Positions 28,464-37,047 of a DNA stretch of 64,000 nucleotides are shown here, piece by piece. The DNA is taken from the NCBI RefSeq assembly GCF_036023875.1, contig NZ_CP107931.1:1550001-1614000 (forward strand), written 5' to 3'. How positions within the stretch are numbered: position 1 is the first letter of the stretch; each line of letters starts with the position of its first letter. A model generated the notes under the pieces. That model searched no databases. It was not told the DNA's origin and saw only the letters and a list, made by a program, of their open reading frames with translations. The translations under genes and the position numbers were made by a program. The DNA comes from Mycobacterium sp. NBC_00419 (GTDB lineage: Bacteria; Actinomycetota; Actinomycetes; Mycobacteriales; Mycobacteriaceae).

Positions 28464-29753
28464 ATGGGCACGCCGTGTGAGGTAGACCCGCCGGTGCGCA
28501 CCACCGGCGGCTGGCGTGTGCTCGCGCCCTTCGGCTACCGCGAATTCCGTCTGCTCATCACGGCGATGTCTATCTCACTGTTTGCCGAAGGCATGTGGAC
28601 CGTCGTGATGGCCCTGCAGGTCATCGCCCTGGCCAACGACCCCGCGGCGTTGTCGCTGGTGGCCGCCTGCATGGCGGTGGGCATGCTCGCCTTCGTCCTC
28701 GTCGGTGGCATCGTGGCCGACCGGGTCAACCAGCGCGCCGTCATCATCGCGGTCGAAACCGCCAATGTGACGGCGACCGGTGCGATCGCCGCCCTGGGCA
28801 TGACCGGCTCATTGCGCTTGTGGCACATGGCCGTTGCCGCGGCGGTGCTCGGTATCGGCGCAGCGTTCTTCTTTCCCGCCTACAGTGCCTACCTGCCGCG
28901 CATCCTGCCCGCCGAGCACCTTTTGGCCGCCAACGGCCTCGAGGGCGCGATCCGGCCGACACTGCAGCAGGCGATCGGCCCGGCGGTGGCGGGCATCATC
29001 GTCGGAGCGACCTTCCCGTCGCTCGGCACGGTCACGGTGGCCGTGCTGTTCGCCGTCGGCCTGACCCTGCTGGTGTCCATGCGGCCCAATCGGGGCGAGC
29101 ACATCGTGTTGGAGGTCGAGCGCGAAAAGCCGCACCCGCTGGCCGATTTGCGCGACGGTCTACGGTTCGTGCTGCGCACACCCTGGCTGCGCTGGACGCT
29201 GATGTTCGCCAGCACCTGGGTGTTCCTGGCGCTGGGCCCGATCGACGTGCTGCTGCCGTTCGTCGCCCGCGAACGCTTTGCCCACGGCGAGCAGGTCTAC
29301 GGCTTCATGTTGGCGGCCTTCGGCCTGGGTAGTGCACTGGGTGCGCTGGTGGTGTCCTCCCGGCTGCTGCCGCGGCGCTACCTGACGGTGATGATGACGA
29401 TGTGGGGTGCGGGGTCGCTGCCGCTGGCGGTGGTGGGCACGACGTCCTCGCTGCCGGTGATGGTGATCGCGTTGTTCACCGTGGGCGTGGCCGACGGCGT
29501 GGGCATGGTCATCTGGGGCACCCTGCTGCAGCGCCGGGTGCCGCCGGAGATGCTGGGCCGGGTCTCGAGCCTGGACTTCTTCGTCTCGCTGGCCTTCATG
29601 CCGGTGTCGATGGCCGTCGCCGGCCCGCTGTCGAAGGTGGTGCCGGTGGAGTACATCTTCGCCGCGGCGGGCATCCTGCCGGTGCTGCTGGCCGCGGTCG
29701 CCCTCGTCGCGGCGCGGATGCCCCGCGACGAGATCGCCAATCCGCTGCGTTAG
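28464..29753 (+). CDS. MFS efflux transporter (DHA3/EntS-like)
   Basis: 429 residues, 12 helices; FGYREFRLLITAMSISLFAEGMWTVVMALQV and GGIVADRVNQRAVIIAVE are typical of the MFS_3 drug/siderophore exporter group. AFFFPAYSAYLPRILPAEHLLAANGLEGAIRPTLQQAIGPAVAGIIV is a strong DHA3 block. Substrate unknown. The stop abuts the convergent CPBP protease gene (4-nt overlap). Confidence 0.85.
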   Translation: MGTPCEVDPPVRTTGGWRVLAPFGYREFRLLITAMSISLFAEGMWTVVMALQVIALANDPAALSLVAACMAVGMLAFVLVGGIVADRVNQRAVIIAVETANVTATGAIAALGMTGSLRLWHMAVAAAVLGIGAAFFFPAYSAYLPRILPAEHLLAANGLEGAIRPTLQQAIGPAVAGIIVGATFPSLGTVTVAVLFAVGLTLLVSMRPNRGEHIVLEVEREKPHPLADLRDGLRFVLRTPWLRWTLMFASTWVFLALGPIDVLLPFVARERFAHGEQVYGFMLAAFGLGSALGALVVSSRLLPRRYLTVMMTMWGAGSLPLAVVGTTSSLPVMVIALFTVGVADGVGMVIWGTLLQRRVPPEMLGRVSSLDFFVSLAFMPVSMAVAGPLSKVVPVEYIFAAAGILPVLLAAVALVAARMPRDEIANPLR

Positions 29754-30445
29754 AGGCCGAACAGCGGCGGCAGTGCCAGCACCATGATCAGCCCCCACAC
29801 CACGTGGGTGAGCACGGGTGCCAGCACTCCCCCGGTGGCTCGGCGTTCCCACGCGCACACCGTGCCGAGGATGATCGCGGCGAACCCCAGCATGGGGTTA
29901 CCGCTCGCCGAGGTCGCCACGGAGTAGAGCAGCGTGGAGATCAGCACCGGGTGGAACGCGCCGAGCGCGCTGTAGAGCGCACCGCGGAAGAACAGTTCCT
30001 CGGCGAAGCCGTTGACCAGCGTGATGACGACGATCAGCGTGAGATTGCCGTGGTTGGTGTACTCCAGGACGCGGGTGATGCGTTCGGCGATGAGCGGGAT
30101 CTCGCGAACCACCAGACCGCCGAGCAGGAACACCACACCCAGCGCGAGCCCGACGGCGACTCCGGTGATGACGGGTCGCTGGTTGCGCCCCTGCCAGCGG
30201 ATACAGCCGAGGTGCAACGGCCCGGAGAGCACCGCGCCCGCCGTCCACACCGCGGCCAGCACCAGCGTCAGCCAGTAGAAGTTCTCGTCGCCGGGCCGCC
30301 GGCTCAGGGAGTATCCGAGCAGGACCGCGCCGAGCACCAGCACGACGCAGACCAGGATCCGCCGGCGGCGCACCACCGAGGGCCATTCCTGACGCGGCAC
30401 AGCGATATTGGCGGCCACGGCGCGGATCTGCGACAGCACGGTCAT
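29750..30445 (-). CDS. CPBP-family intramembrane metalloprotease (CAAX-like)
   Basis: 231 residues, about seven hydrophobic segments. Motif 1 EELFFRGALYSAL supplies the EExxxR glutamates. Motif 2 is AFHPVLISTLLYSVATS, where the usual FxxxH is reduced to SVATS, so the second histidine is not in its usual place. Motif 3 LAPVLTHVVWG supplies the C-terminal His. Activity is therefore plausible but not certain. Translationally coupled (ATGA) to the upstream NAD(P)-binding gene. Confidence 0.78.
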   Translation of the reverse strand: MTVLSQIRAVAANIAVPRQEWPSVVRRRRILVCVVLVLGAVLLGYSLSRRPGDENFYWLTLVLAAVWTAGAVLSGPLHLGCIRWQGRNQRPVITGVAVGLALGVVFLLGGLVVREIPLIAERITRVLEYTNHGNLTLIVVITLVNGFAEELFFRGALYSALGAFHPVLISTLLYSVATSASGNPMLGFAAIILGTVCAWERRATGGVLAPVLTHVVWGLIMVLALPPLFGL

Positions 30446-31575
30446 CGTGTCGGCACCTTAGCCAATACGAAGTCCAGCCCGCTACGCAGCACCCCGGCGA
30501 GCGGGCCGGGCACCGCCGCCAACAATCCCAGCGCGGAGTGCGCCACCGACGGCGTCACCGCGGCAGCGAGGCGTTGCAGTCGCAGGGTGTCACCGCCGGC
30601 CCAGACCGGGTCGCTGTCGGCGAGGTGGTGGGGGTCGGCCAGTTCGTCCACCGGTCGCGGCGGCGGACTGGCTACCGCGGCGGCGACGGCGGCGTCGATC
30701 TCGGTCAGACCCCCCGGCGGATCCGGCACGTAGTCACCCAACACGGTGCCGGAGGCCGTCATGGAATGGTCCAGCGATGCGATGAGATCAGCGGCCAGTC
30801 CGCTCGGCACCGGTACCGCCGCGCCGGCCACCCGGCCGACCAGTGCGTGCGGGAGGACGTCACCGACCGGCAGCCCGCCGCGCACCGCTCCTGTGGCATC
30901 GACATAGCTTTCCAGCAGTCCGCGGTACGTGGTGGTCGTCGGCCCGACGATGTCGTAGGCCCCGGCCGGCACGCTGGCCGGATCGGCCGCCAGCAGCAGG
31001 TAATAGAGGACGTCGCGGATCGAGATCGGGTCGATGTCGTTATCGGCCCACGGCGGCAACGGGATCAGCCAGAACCGGTCGCCGACATAACGCACCATCT
31101 CGAACGACGTCGACCCCGCGCCGAGGATGACGGCCGCCCCCAGCCACACCAGTTCCGGGCCGCCGTCCACGGACAGCGCCGCGGCGACTTCGGCCCGCCC
31201 GGCCAGGTGCTCGGACAACACGTCCCCGTCGGGGACGAACCCGCCGAGATAGACGATGCGCCGCACCCCGGCCGCCGCGGCGGCGGCTGCGACGGTGGCC
31301 GCGCCCGCGTTGTCGCGGTCCCGGTAGCCCTCGATCCCGATGCCGTGCACGAGGTAGTAGACGACGTCGATCGGCCCGGCCACGGCGAAGGCCGCCTCGA
31401 CGGTCCCCGGGTCGTCGGCGTCGAGCAGTACCGCGTCGACGCGGTCACACCAGCCGAATCGGCCGAGCTTCGCCGGATCGCGGGTAGCGGCCACCACCTC
31501 GTGGCCGTCCCGCAGGAGTGCAGCCACCAGCCGAGAGCCCACATATCCGGTGGCGCCGGTGACCAGGATGCGCAT
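30442..31575 (-). CDS. NAD(P)-binding NmrA/epimerase-like protein
   Basis: 377 residues from ATG 31575 (MRILVTGATGYVGSRLVAALLRDGHEV; GxxGxxG at about 7-13). VVYYLVHGIG and VRRIVYLGGFVPDG follow, as in atypical SDR NAD(P)H-binding proteins fused to a longer C-terminal region. No catalytic YxxxK is evident. The tail (about 300-377) is of unknown fold. Overlaps the CPBP gene start by 4 nt. Confidence 0.8.
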   Translation of the reverse strand: MRILVTGATGYVGSRLVAALLRDGHEVVAATRDPAKLGRFGWCDRVDAVLLDADDPGTVEAAFAVAGPIDVVYYLVHGIGIEGYRDRDNAGAATVAAAAAAAGVRRIVYLGGFVPDGDVLSEHLAGRAEVAAALSVDGGPELVWLGAAVILGAGSTSFEMVRYVGDRFWLIPLPPWADNDIDPISIRDVLYYLLLAADPASVPAGAYDIVGPTTTTYRGLLESYVDATGAVRGGLPVGDVLPHALVGRVAGAAVPVPSGLAADLIASLDHSMTASGTVLGDYVPDPPGGLTEIDAAVAAAVASPPPRPVDELADPHHLADSDPVWAGGDTLRLQRLAAAVTPSVAHSALGLLAAVPGPLAGVLRSGLDFVLAKVPTR

Positions 31576-31644
31576 TGCTTCCACGGTACGAAATATCGGC
31601 ACTAATGAGGTGACGCAAACCTGACGTCGGTGTGAGATCGACCT

Positions 31645-32166
31645 CTACGTCGCGCTGCGGTGCAGCAGCATCAGGTCCTCGTAGACCGCGGCGTTGATCC
31701 GGTTGCCGGCCAGTTCGGCATCGCTGAGTTCGCGGCGGACCTTGCCCGGAACGCCGGCGATCAGCGAACGCGGCGGGACGACCACGCCCTGCGGGACCAG
31801 GGCGCCGGCGGCCACGATCGATCCGGCGCCGATCACCGCGCCGTTGAGCACGATCGCACCCATGCCGATCAGGCAGCCGTCCTCGACAGTGCAGCCGTGC
31901 AGCACGGCGTTGTGCCCGACGGTGACGCCGCTGCCCAGGCTCAGCGGGTATTCCGGGTCGACGTGCAGGGTCGCGCCGTCCTGGATGTTGGTTCCGGCGC
32001 CGACATCGATCGGTTCGGCCTCGGCCCGCAGCGTCGCGGAGTACCAGACACTGGAACGCGCGCCCAGCCGGACCCAGCCGATGAGGCTGGCGTTGGGGGC
32101 GACCCAGGCTTCCGGGTGCAGTTCGGGGGTGCGTCCGTGCAGCGAGATGATCAGGGGCTCGGCCAT
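31645..32166 (-). CDS. Gamma-class carbonic anhydrase-like hexapeptide-repeat protein
   Basis: 173 residues from ATG 32166 (MAEPLIISLHGRTPELHPEAWVAPNASLIGWVRLGARSSVW). A left-handed beta-helix of hexapeptide repeats is followed by a C-terminal helix. The zinc-ligand pattern of gamma-CA is visible as DGATLHVD, GHNAVLHGC (two His in GHNAVLHG). Members are carbonic anhydrases or CaiE/PaaY-type CoA-linked enzymes. In-frame ATGs upstream (32175, 32226) are less likely. Confidence 0.85.
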   Translation of the reverse strand: MAEPLIISLHGRTPELHPEAWVAPNASLIGWVRLGARSSVWYSATLRAEAEPIDVGAGTNIQDGATLHVDPEYPLSLGSGVTVGHNAVLHGCTVEDGCLIGMGAIVLNGAVIGAGSIVAAGALVPQGVVVPPRSLIAGVPGKVRRELSDAELAGNRINAAVYEDLMLLHRSAT

Positions 32167-32312
32167 GGGCGACATCGTAGGCGGACCATATGGCGACTCC
32201 CTGAACAGGCCCTTTTGGGAGGGCAACCCGAAGGCCAGTACGATGCGTCAGGCGTCGCGGCGACCGGGGATCCCGCGAATCGCCGACTCCGGATGAACAG
32301 CTAGGAGCCGTT

Positions 32313-33092
32313 GTGAGCACTCGTACCAAGAGCCTCGGCGTGGCCGCGGCCATCGCCGCCATCGCCGTCGCGATCCCGACGGCCGTGCAGGCCTACGCCG
32401 ATCCGACCACCCCGACCACGGATACCGCAGCGCCGACCACCTCGGCGATCCCGGTGCCCACCATGACCCAGCTGCCCGATCCGCAGGGTCCGGGCTGCGA
32501 CGCCTACAAGAACAAGGTGCCCACCGGGGCCGGTTCGATCACCAGCATGGGCAGCCAGGTCGCCTCGGTCGCGATCGCCAACAACCCGGATCTGAGCACC
32601 TTCAGTGCGGCCATCTCCGGCAAGCTGAATCCGGCCGTCAACGTCACCTCGGCCCTCGACGGCGGCCCCTACGTCGTGTTCGCGCCGACCGACGAGGCGT
32701 TCGCGAAACTTGACGAGTCCACCCTGGCGACGCTGAAGAGCGATCCGGCGGTGCTGCTGCCGACGGTCTTCTACCACATGGTGCTCGGCTACCTGGGCCC
32801 CAACGACGTCGCCGGCAAGATGCCCACCCAGGACGGCCGGCTGATCAGTGTCACCGGCAAGGGTGGCGACATCAAGGTCAACGACACCGCGAAGGTCGTC
32901 TGCAGCTACACCGCCAAGGGCGCCTACATCTACATGATCGACACGGTGCTGACCCCGAGCGAGGCGGGCACGACGACGTCGACCACCTCGACCACGGCCA
33001 CCACCTCCAGTGAGGCGCCGTCGACGACGCCGACCAGCGAAGCACCGGCCAGTACGTCGGCGACGCCGACGACCACCAAGGCTCCTGCCTAG
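32313..33092 (+). CDS. Secreted fasciclin (FAS1) domain protein, MPT70/MPT83-like
   Basis: 259 residues from GTG with TAGGAG upstream. A Sec signal peptide ends near AQA/YADP, with no lipobox, so it is MPT70-like rather than MPT83-like. A FAS1 domain (about 68-215) has both homology boxes: YVVFAPTDEAFAKL and the LLPTVFYHMVLG...VNDTAKVVCSYTAKGAYIYMIDTVLTP tail. Two cysteines (about 63 and 199) correspond to the disulfide of MPT70. A Thr/Ser/Ala/Pro-rich C-terminal tail of about 45 residues may be glycosylated. Its stop is directly adjacent to the convergent hydratase stop. Confidence 0.88.
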   Translation: MSTRTKSLGVAAAIAAIAVAIPTAVQAYADPTTPTTDTAAPTTSAIPVPTMTQLPDPQGPGCDAYKNKVPTGAGSITSMGSQVASVAIANNPDLSTFSAAISGKLNPAVNVTSALDGGPYVVFAPTDEAFAKLDESTLATLKSDPAVLLPTVFYHMVLGYLGPNDVAGKMPTQDGRLISVTGKGGDIKVNDTAKVVCSYTAKGAYIYMIDTVLTPSEAGTTTSTTSTTATTSSEAPSTTPTSEAPASTSATPTTTKAPA

Positions 33093-33893
33093 CTAGCGCG
33101 CCTTCCACACCGGCGGACGCTTCTCGGCGAAGGCCAGCGGCCCCTCCTTGGCGTCCTCGGACTTCATCAAGGTGCCGATCTCGCGCATGGTGCGCGACCA
33201 GCCGACCTCGTCGGCAGTGACGGTGGCCCTGCCGTCTTCAACGTCGACACCCACCGCGATGCGCTTGCTGGCCTGAACAGCCAGCGGCGCGTTGACGGTA
33301 ATGCGTTGTGCCAGAGCCAAAGCCGCGTCGACCACGGTGGCGTCGGCCACCACCTGGTTGATCAGGCCCCACTGCAGCGCCTCGTCGGCGGTGATGGGTT
33401 CACCGGTGAACAGCAGACCCATGGCCACCTTGCGTGGCAGTTGTTCGACGATCCGGAACACCCCGCCCGCGGCGGCCACCAGTCCGCGCTTGACCTCCGG
33501 CAGACCGAACGTGGCGCTCTGCGCGGCGACCACGAGATCACTGGCCAGCGCCAGCTCGGTGCCGCCGCCGAGCGCGGTGCCGTTCACGGCGGCGATGGTG
33601 GGCTTGTCGATCGCGTGCCGGACGTAACCGGCGAAGCCCCATTCCGGGTGCTGCGGGTGAAAGATGTTCTCCCGCCGCGAGAGTGCTTTAAGGTCGGCAC
33701 CGGCGCAGAACGACTTGTCGCCGGCGCCGGTGATCACCACCGCCCACACCTCGGCGTCATCCTGCGCCTGCTGCACGGCGTCACCGAGAGCCGTGCTGAC
33801 CGCGGCGTTAACCGCGTTGCGGGCCTCGGGCCGGTTGATGGTGATCAGCGCGACGTTGCCCCGCCGCTCGTAAAGAGCGGCGGGGGCTTGCAC
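33093..33893 (-). CDS. Enoyl-CoA hydratase (crotonase family)
   Basis: 266 residues from GTG 33893 (MQAPAALYERRG), chosen for AGAGG 8 nt upstream; GTG 33902 is an alternative. Crotonase features: INRPEARNAVN, DKSFCAGADL (oxyanion Ala), GTALGGGTELALASDLVVA, FGLPEVKRGLVAAAGG with the first catalytic-type Glu. It follows the thiolase stop by a few nt and forms a beta-oxidation operon with it. M. tuberculosis seems to keep only a short remnant (Rv1136) at this location. Confidence 0.88.
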   Translation of the reverse strand: MQAPAALYERRGNVALITINRPEARNAVNAAVSTALGDAVQQAQDDAEVWAVVITGAGDKSFCAGADLKALSRRENIFHPQHPEWGFAGYVRHAIDKPTIAAVNGTALGGGTELALASDLVVAAQSATFGLPEVKRGLVAAAGGVFRIVEQLPRKVAMGLLFTGEPITADEALQWGLINQVVADATVVDAALALAQRITVNAPLAVQASKRIAVGVDVEDGRATVTADEVGWSRTMREIGTLMKSEDAKEGPLAFAEKRPPVWKAR

Positions 33894-33904
33894 GTCTGAC
33901 ACCT

Positions 33905-35062
33905 CTAGAGCAGCTCGAGGATGGTGGCGTTGGCCTGGCCGCCGCCCTCGCACATGGTCTGCAGGCCGTATTGAATGTTGTTGTCCCGCATGTGATAAAG
34001 CAGCGTGGTCAGGATGCGGGCACCGGAGCCGCCCAGCGGGTGGCCCAGCGCGATCGCGCCACCGTTGGGGTTGAGCCTGGACTCGTCGGCGCCGATGTCC
34101 TTGAGCCAGGCCATCGGCACCGGGGCGAAGGCCTCGTTGACCTCGAACGCACCGATCTGGTCGACGGTCAGGCCCGACTTCTTCAACGCCTTCTGCGTAG
34201 CCGGGATCGGAGCGGTCAGCATGATGACCGGATCGGCGCCGGCGAGCACCGCGGTGTGCACCTTGGCCAACGGCTTGAGTCCCAGATCCTTGGCCTTCTC
34301 GGCCGACATGACCAGCAGCGCGGCCGAACCGTCGGAGATCTGGCTGGAGTTGCCGGCGTGGATCACGCCGTCGTCTTTGAACGCGGGCTTGATCTTGGCC
34401 ATCGACTCGAGCGTTCCGCCGCGGCGGATACCGCCATCCTCGAGCACCACGGTGTCGTTGCCGTCGGCGTCCTGGGTCTTGATGCCGACGATCTGATCCT
34501 TGAATGCGCCGGAATCCTGTGCTGCAGCGGCCTTTTCGTGCGAACGCAGGGAGAACTCGTCGAGCTGGGTGCGGCTGAGGCCCCACTGCTCGGCGATCAT
34601 CTCGGCGCCGACGCCCTGGTTCGGGGTCTTGGCGTAGCGCGCCTTGAACGACGCACCGTAGGGGTTGCCGCCGTTGGCCAGCGAGGAGCCCATCGGCGTG
34701 CGCGACATCGACTCGACGCCACCGGCGACGACGACGTCGTAGTGGCCGGCCACCACTCCGGCGACAGCGAAGTGCAGCGACTGCTGGCTGGAACCGCACT
34801 GGCGGTCCACGGTCACACCCGGGACGGACTCGGGCCAGCCGGCACTGAGCAACGCGGTGCGGGCGATGTCGAGCGCCTGCTCACCGGCCTGCATGACGCA
34901 GCCCCAGATCACGTCGTCGACGAGAGCCGGGTCGACACCGGCCCGCTCGACCAGGCCGTTGAGCACCTGGGCCGACAACTCGGCGGGGTGCACCCCGGAC
35001 AGTGCGCCGTTGCGCTTACCGACTGGTGCGCGCACAGCCTCGACAATGACCGCTTCAGCCAT
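33905..35062 (-). CDS. Acetyl-CoA acyltransferase (thiolase)
   Basis: 385 residues from ATG 35062 with AAGGAGAAG upstream. Thiolase motifs: nucleophilic Cys in VDRQCGSSQQ (about residue 89), NEAFAPVPMAW, GGAIALGHPLGGSGAR with the catalytic His, and a C-terminal MCEGGGQANATI, where the second Cys lies in CEGGGQA rather than CxGGGxG. It catalyses thiolytic cleavage of 3-ketoacyl-CoA or the reverse. Operon with the downstream hydratase. Longer upstream starts lie in the regulatory region. Confidence 0.92.
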   Translation of the reverse strand: MAEAVIVEAVRAPVGKRNGALSGVHPAELSAQVLNGLVERAGVDPALVDDVIWGCVMQAGEQALDIARTALLSAGWPESVPGVTVDRQCGSSQQSLHFAVAGVVAGHYDVVVAGGVESMSRTPMGSSLANGGNPYGASFKARYAKTPNQGVGAEMIAEQWGLSRTQLDEFSLRSHEKAAAAQDSGAFKDQIVGIKTQDADGNDTVVLEDGGIRRGGTLESMAKIKPAFKDDGVIHAGNSSQISDGSAALLVMSAEKAKDLGLKPLAKVHTAVLAGADPVIMLTAPIPATQKALKKSGLTVDQIGAFEVNEAFAPVPMAWLKDIGADESRLNPNGGAIALGHPLGGSGARILTTLLYHMRDNNIQYGLQTMCEGGGQANATILELL

Positions 35063-35120
35063 CGAGCTTCTCCTTGGGTGAGATGAATAGTTGTCCTCGA
35101 TTAATAACACGCCTCATCAG

Positions 35121-35168
35121 ACCGACTCCGGGCGGGGCCAACCAACCGTTCGGTTAGTCGGAGTCCGT
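35121..35168. promoter_or_regulatory. Inverted repeats between the DUF3556 and thiolase genes, candidate operator
   Basis: An inner AACCG-TT-CGGTT palindrome (35144-35155) extends to ACCAACCG/CGGTTAGT with one mismatch. It is framed by GACTCCG (35124-35130) and CGGAGTC (35159-35165). It lies about 80-100 nt upstream of the thiolase start and could be a TetR operator or a terminator of the upstream gene. Confidence 0.45.
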
Positions 35169-35195
35169 CAGCCCCCCGCCGAGTCGTGCCGGGCG

Positions 35196-36920
35196 CTACT
35201 TGCCGCTGGTGACGTGCACAGGCAGGTCGTCGTCCCACGGCTGGCGGGTGGCCATGTCGGCGACCGCCACCCAGCCGCGCTCGAACTCGCCGGTCGCGGC
35301 GTCGACGAGGCGGTACTCCTGGCGCTGTTTGTGCAGCGGCTGGGCGTCGAGCAGAACCACCCGCACTTCGCCGGGCTCGAATCCGCAGCGCTGCTGCATC
35401 GCGTTGATCAGCTGCTCGTTGTGCATGTGGCCGTCGCCGAAGTTCCAGCCGATGGCCATGCTGCATATGCGTTCGCCGTCGGTGATCGAGTAGTCGTCCT
35501 CGTTGTACCCGGCCATGGCGCGGTGGGCCAGCGTGAACAACGCCTTGCCGTGGGTGTTGAACGCGCGGAAGGCGTAGCCCATGTAGATCGGGATCTGGGC
35601 GGCTTCCTTGCTGCCGTAGAACTTCTCCAACTGGGCGGCGGGCATGTTGGCGATCGCGACCAGGTTCTTGTCGATCTTCGCCTCAGCCGACGGCTTGATG
35701 CACCACAGCGTGGTGTCCCAGTTGCCGGCGTAGTAGCGCATGCCGGGCAGGAAGGAGACCTTGCGCGGGACCGTGTTGCCGAGGACGACGAAGGTGGCCA
35801 GCACCGCGAACAGCACCACCGGCCACGGGCTGGTCAGGTCGCTGATGCCGACCTGCGCATGCGCGACGAACAGCGACAGCACCGAGAAGATCATGAAGAC
35901 GTTCCACTCCAGCGGCACCCCCATCGGGATCGCCGAGAGGATGCCGAGGTGGAAGCAGACCATCACGAAAGCCGCAATCGCTGTCGGCCAGCCACCGTGG
36001 GAGAAGAACAGCACCAGCGGGATGCCCATCTCGATGGCCGTGCTGACGTGGGCCAGGACATGGGACAAGCGCCCCGGCCGCAGATCCTCGGGGAAGTTCG
36101 CGAAGAACATGCGCTTGAGGAAGCGGGGCCGCATCACCGGGCTGTTGGACATCATCGTGGAGATGACGAACGGGAAGTGCCGGGTGAGCTTGGAGGTCGC
36201 GGCGCCGATCCAGATCGCCATGCAGACCAGCTTGAGGGCGATGATGACGTCGACCCCGGCGAACAGGAACGCCACCGCGAAGCTGGCGTAGACCTCACCG
36301 CGGGCGGCCAGGAAGATCACCTTGTCGCGCAGGCTGGCCAGCGCCAGCAGAACCAGAACGGCCACGATCTGCCAGGTCGGCAGCAGGCCCACCTCGGTGC
36401 CCAGTGCGGGGATGGGTCCGGTGCCGTCGGAGAACAGGGCGACCAGGAGCATGACGATGAGCGCCCCGTAGAGCGCGACGTCGACCGGCCCGCGACGATC
36501 ACCCTTTGTCAGCGGCACCCGGTTCGGCCACGGTGGCAGCCGAATGGTGTTCGGCCGCAACCAGTAGATGATCGAGCCCATCGGGGGGAAGAACCGGTTG
36601 TTCAACGGCCCGAAGCCGCAGCCGAGGCCGACGACCTCGAACAGCATCGTGTACAGCACGGCCTTCTCGAAGACGATCGGCTCCGACCACCACTGCCCGA
36701 TATTGCCCCAGCCGTCAATCCCCTTGGTGGCCAACGCGAACAGGGCGGCGATGAAGATGTAGAGCAGGATCTTGACGACGTAGAACAGATGCAGGATGAC
36801 CGGCGTGCCGAACCCCACCTCGGCCCAGTGCCGCGCCATCGGCTTGATCTTCTCGGCCCGCGTGCCCTTGCTCCACGTCTCGAAGTCGATGACGGGTACT
36901 TCTTGCTTCAGAAATCCCAT
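35196..36920 (-). CDS. DUF3556 multi-spanning membrane protein
   Basis: 574 residues with about 10-11 hydrophobic segments in the first 400 residues, then a soluble C-terminal region (about 420-574) with TLWCIKPSAEAKIDKNLV, YNEDDYSITDGERICSMAIGWNFGDGHMHNEQLI. It opens MGFLKQEVPVIDFETWSKGTRAEKIKPMARHWAEVGFG. This matches my memory of DUF3556, an actinobacterial family of unknown function often met near lipid and steroid genes. The KstR-type operator ends 5 nt before the ATG on the template side, so sterol-responsive repression is likely. Confidence 0.8.
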   Translation of the reverse strand: MGFLKQEVPVIDFETWSKGTRAEKIKPMARHWAEVGFGTPVILHLFYVVKILLYIFIAALFALATKGIDGWGNIGQWWSEPIVFEKAVLYTMLFEVVGLGCGFGPLNNRFFPPMGSIIYWLRPNTIRLPPWPNRVPLTKGDRRGPVDVALYGALIVMLLVALFSDGTGPIPALGTEVGLLPTWQIVAVLVLLALASLRDKVIFLAARGEVYASFAVAFLFAGVDVIIALKLVCMAIWIGAATSKLTRHFPFVISTMMSNSPVMRPRFLKRMFFANFPEDLRPGRLSHVLAHVSTAIEMGIPLVLFFSHGGWPTAIAAFVMVCFHLGILSAIPMGVPLEWNVFMIFSVLSLFVAHAQVGISDLTSPWPVVLFAVLATFVVLGNTVPRKVSFLPGMRYYAGNWDTTLWCIKPSAEAKIDKNLVAIANMPAAQLEKFYGSKEAAQIPIYMGYAFRAFNTHGKALFTLAHRAMAGYNEDDYSITDGERICSMAIGWNFGDGHMHNEQLINAMQQRCGFEPGEVRVVLLDAQPLHKQRQEYRLVDAATGEFERGWVAVADMATRQPWDDDLPVHVTSGK

Positions 36921-36924
36921 GCGG

Positions 36925-36952
36925 GCAAGACTAGAACGTGTTCTAGTCTTGC
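36925..36952. promoter_or_regulatory. KstR-type operator upstream of the DUF3556 gene
   Basis: TAGAACGTGTTCTA (36932-36945) is an exact match to the published KstR motif TNNAACNNGTTNNA. It is the core of a 28-bp perfect palindrome with 13-bp arms and a 2-nt centre (arms GCAAGACTAGAAC and its complement). KstR is the TetR repressor of cholesterol catabolism genes in mycobacteria. Confidence 0.85.
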
Positions 36953-37047
36953 GGGCGCAGTTGGGACAACGGGCCGCGCCGAGATCGACGTTCTGGCGGG
37001 ATCCTCTCGCGAAAGTTCGCCCGTTTGTCGGTTTGGGCGACGGGGGG

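Noticed and set aside
33093..34799. 568-codon minus-strand frame including the enoyl-CoA hydratase
   Set aside because: The extra N-terminal part overlaps the thiolase in another frame; the crotonase domain starts at about 33893.
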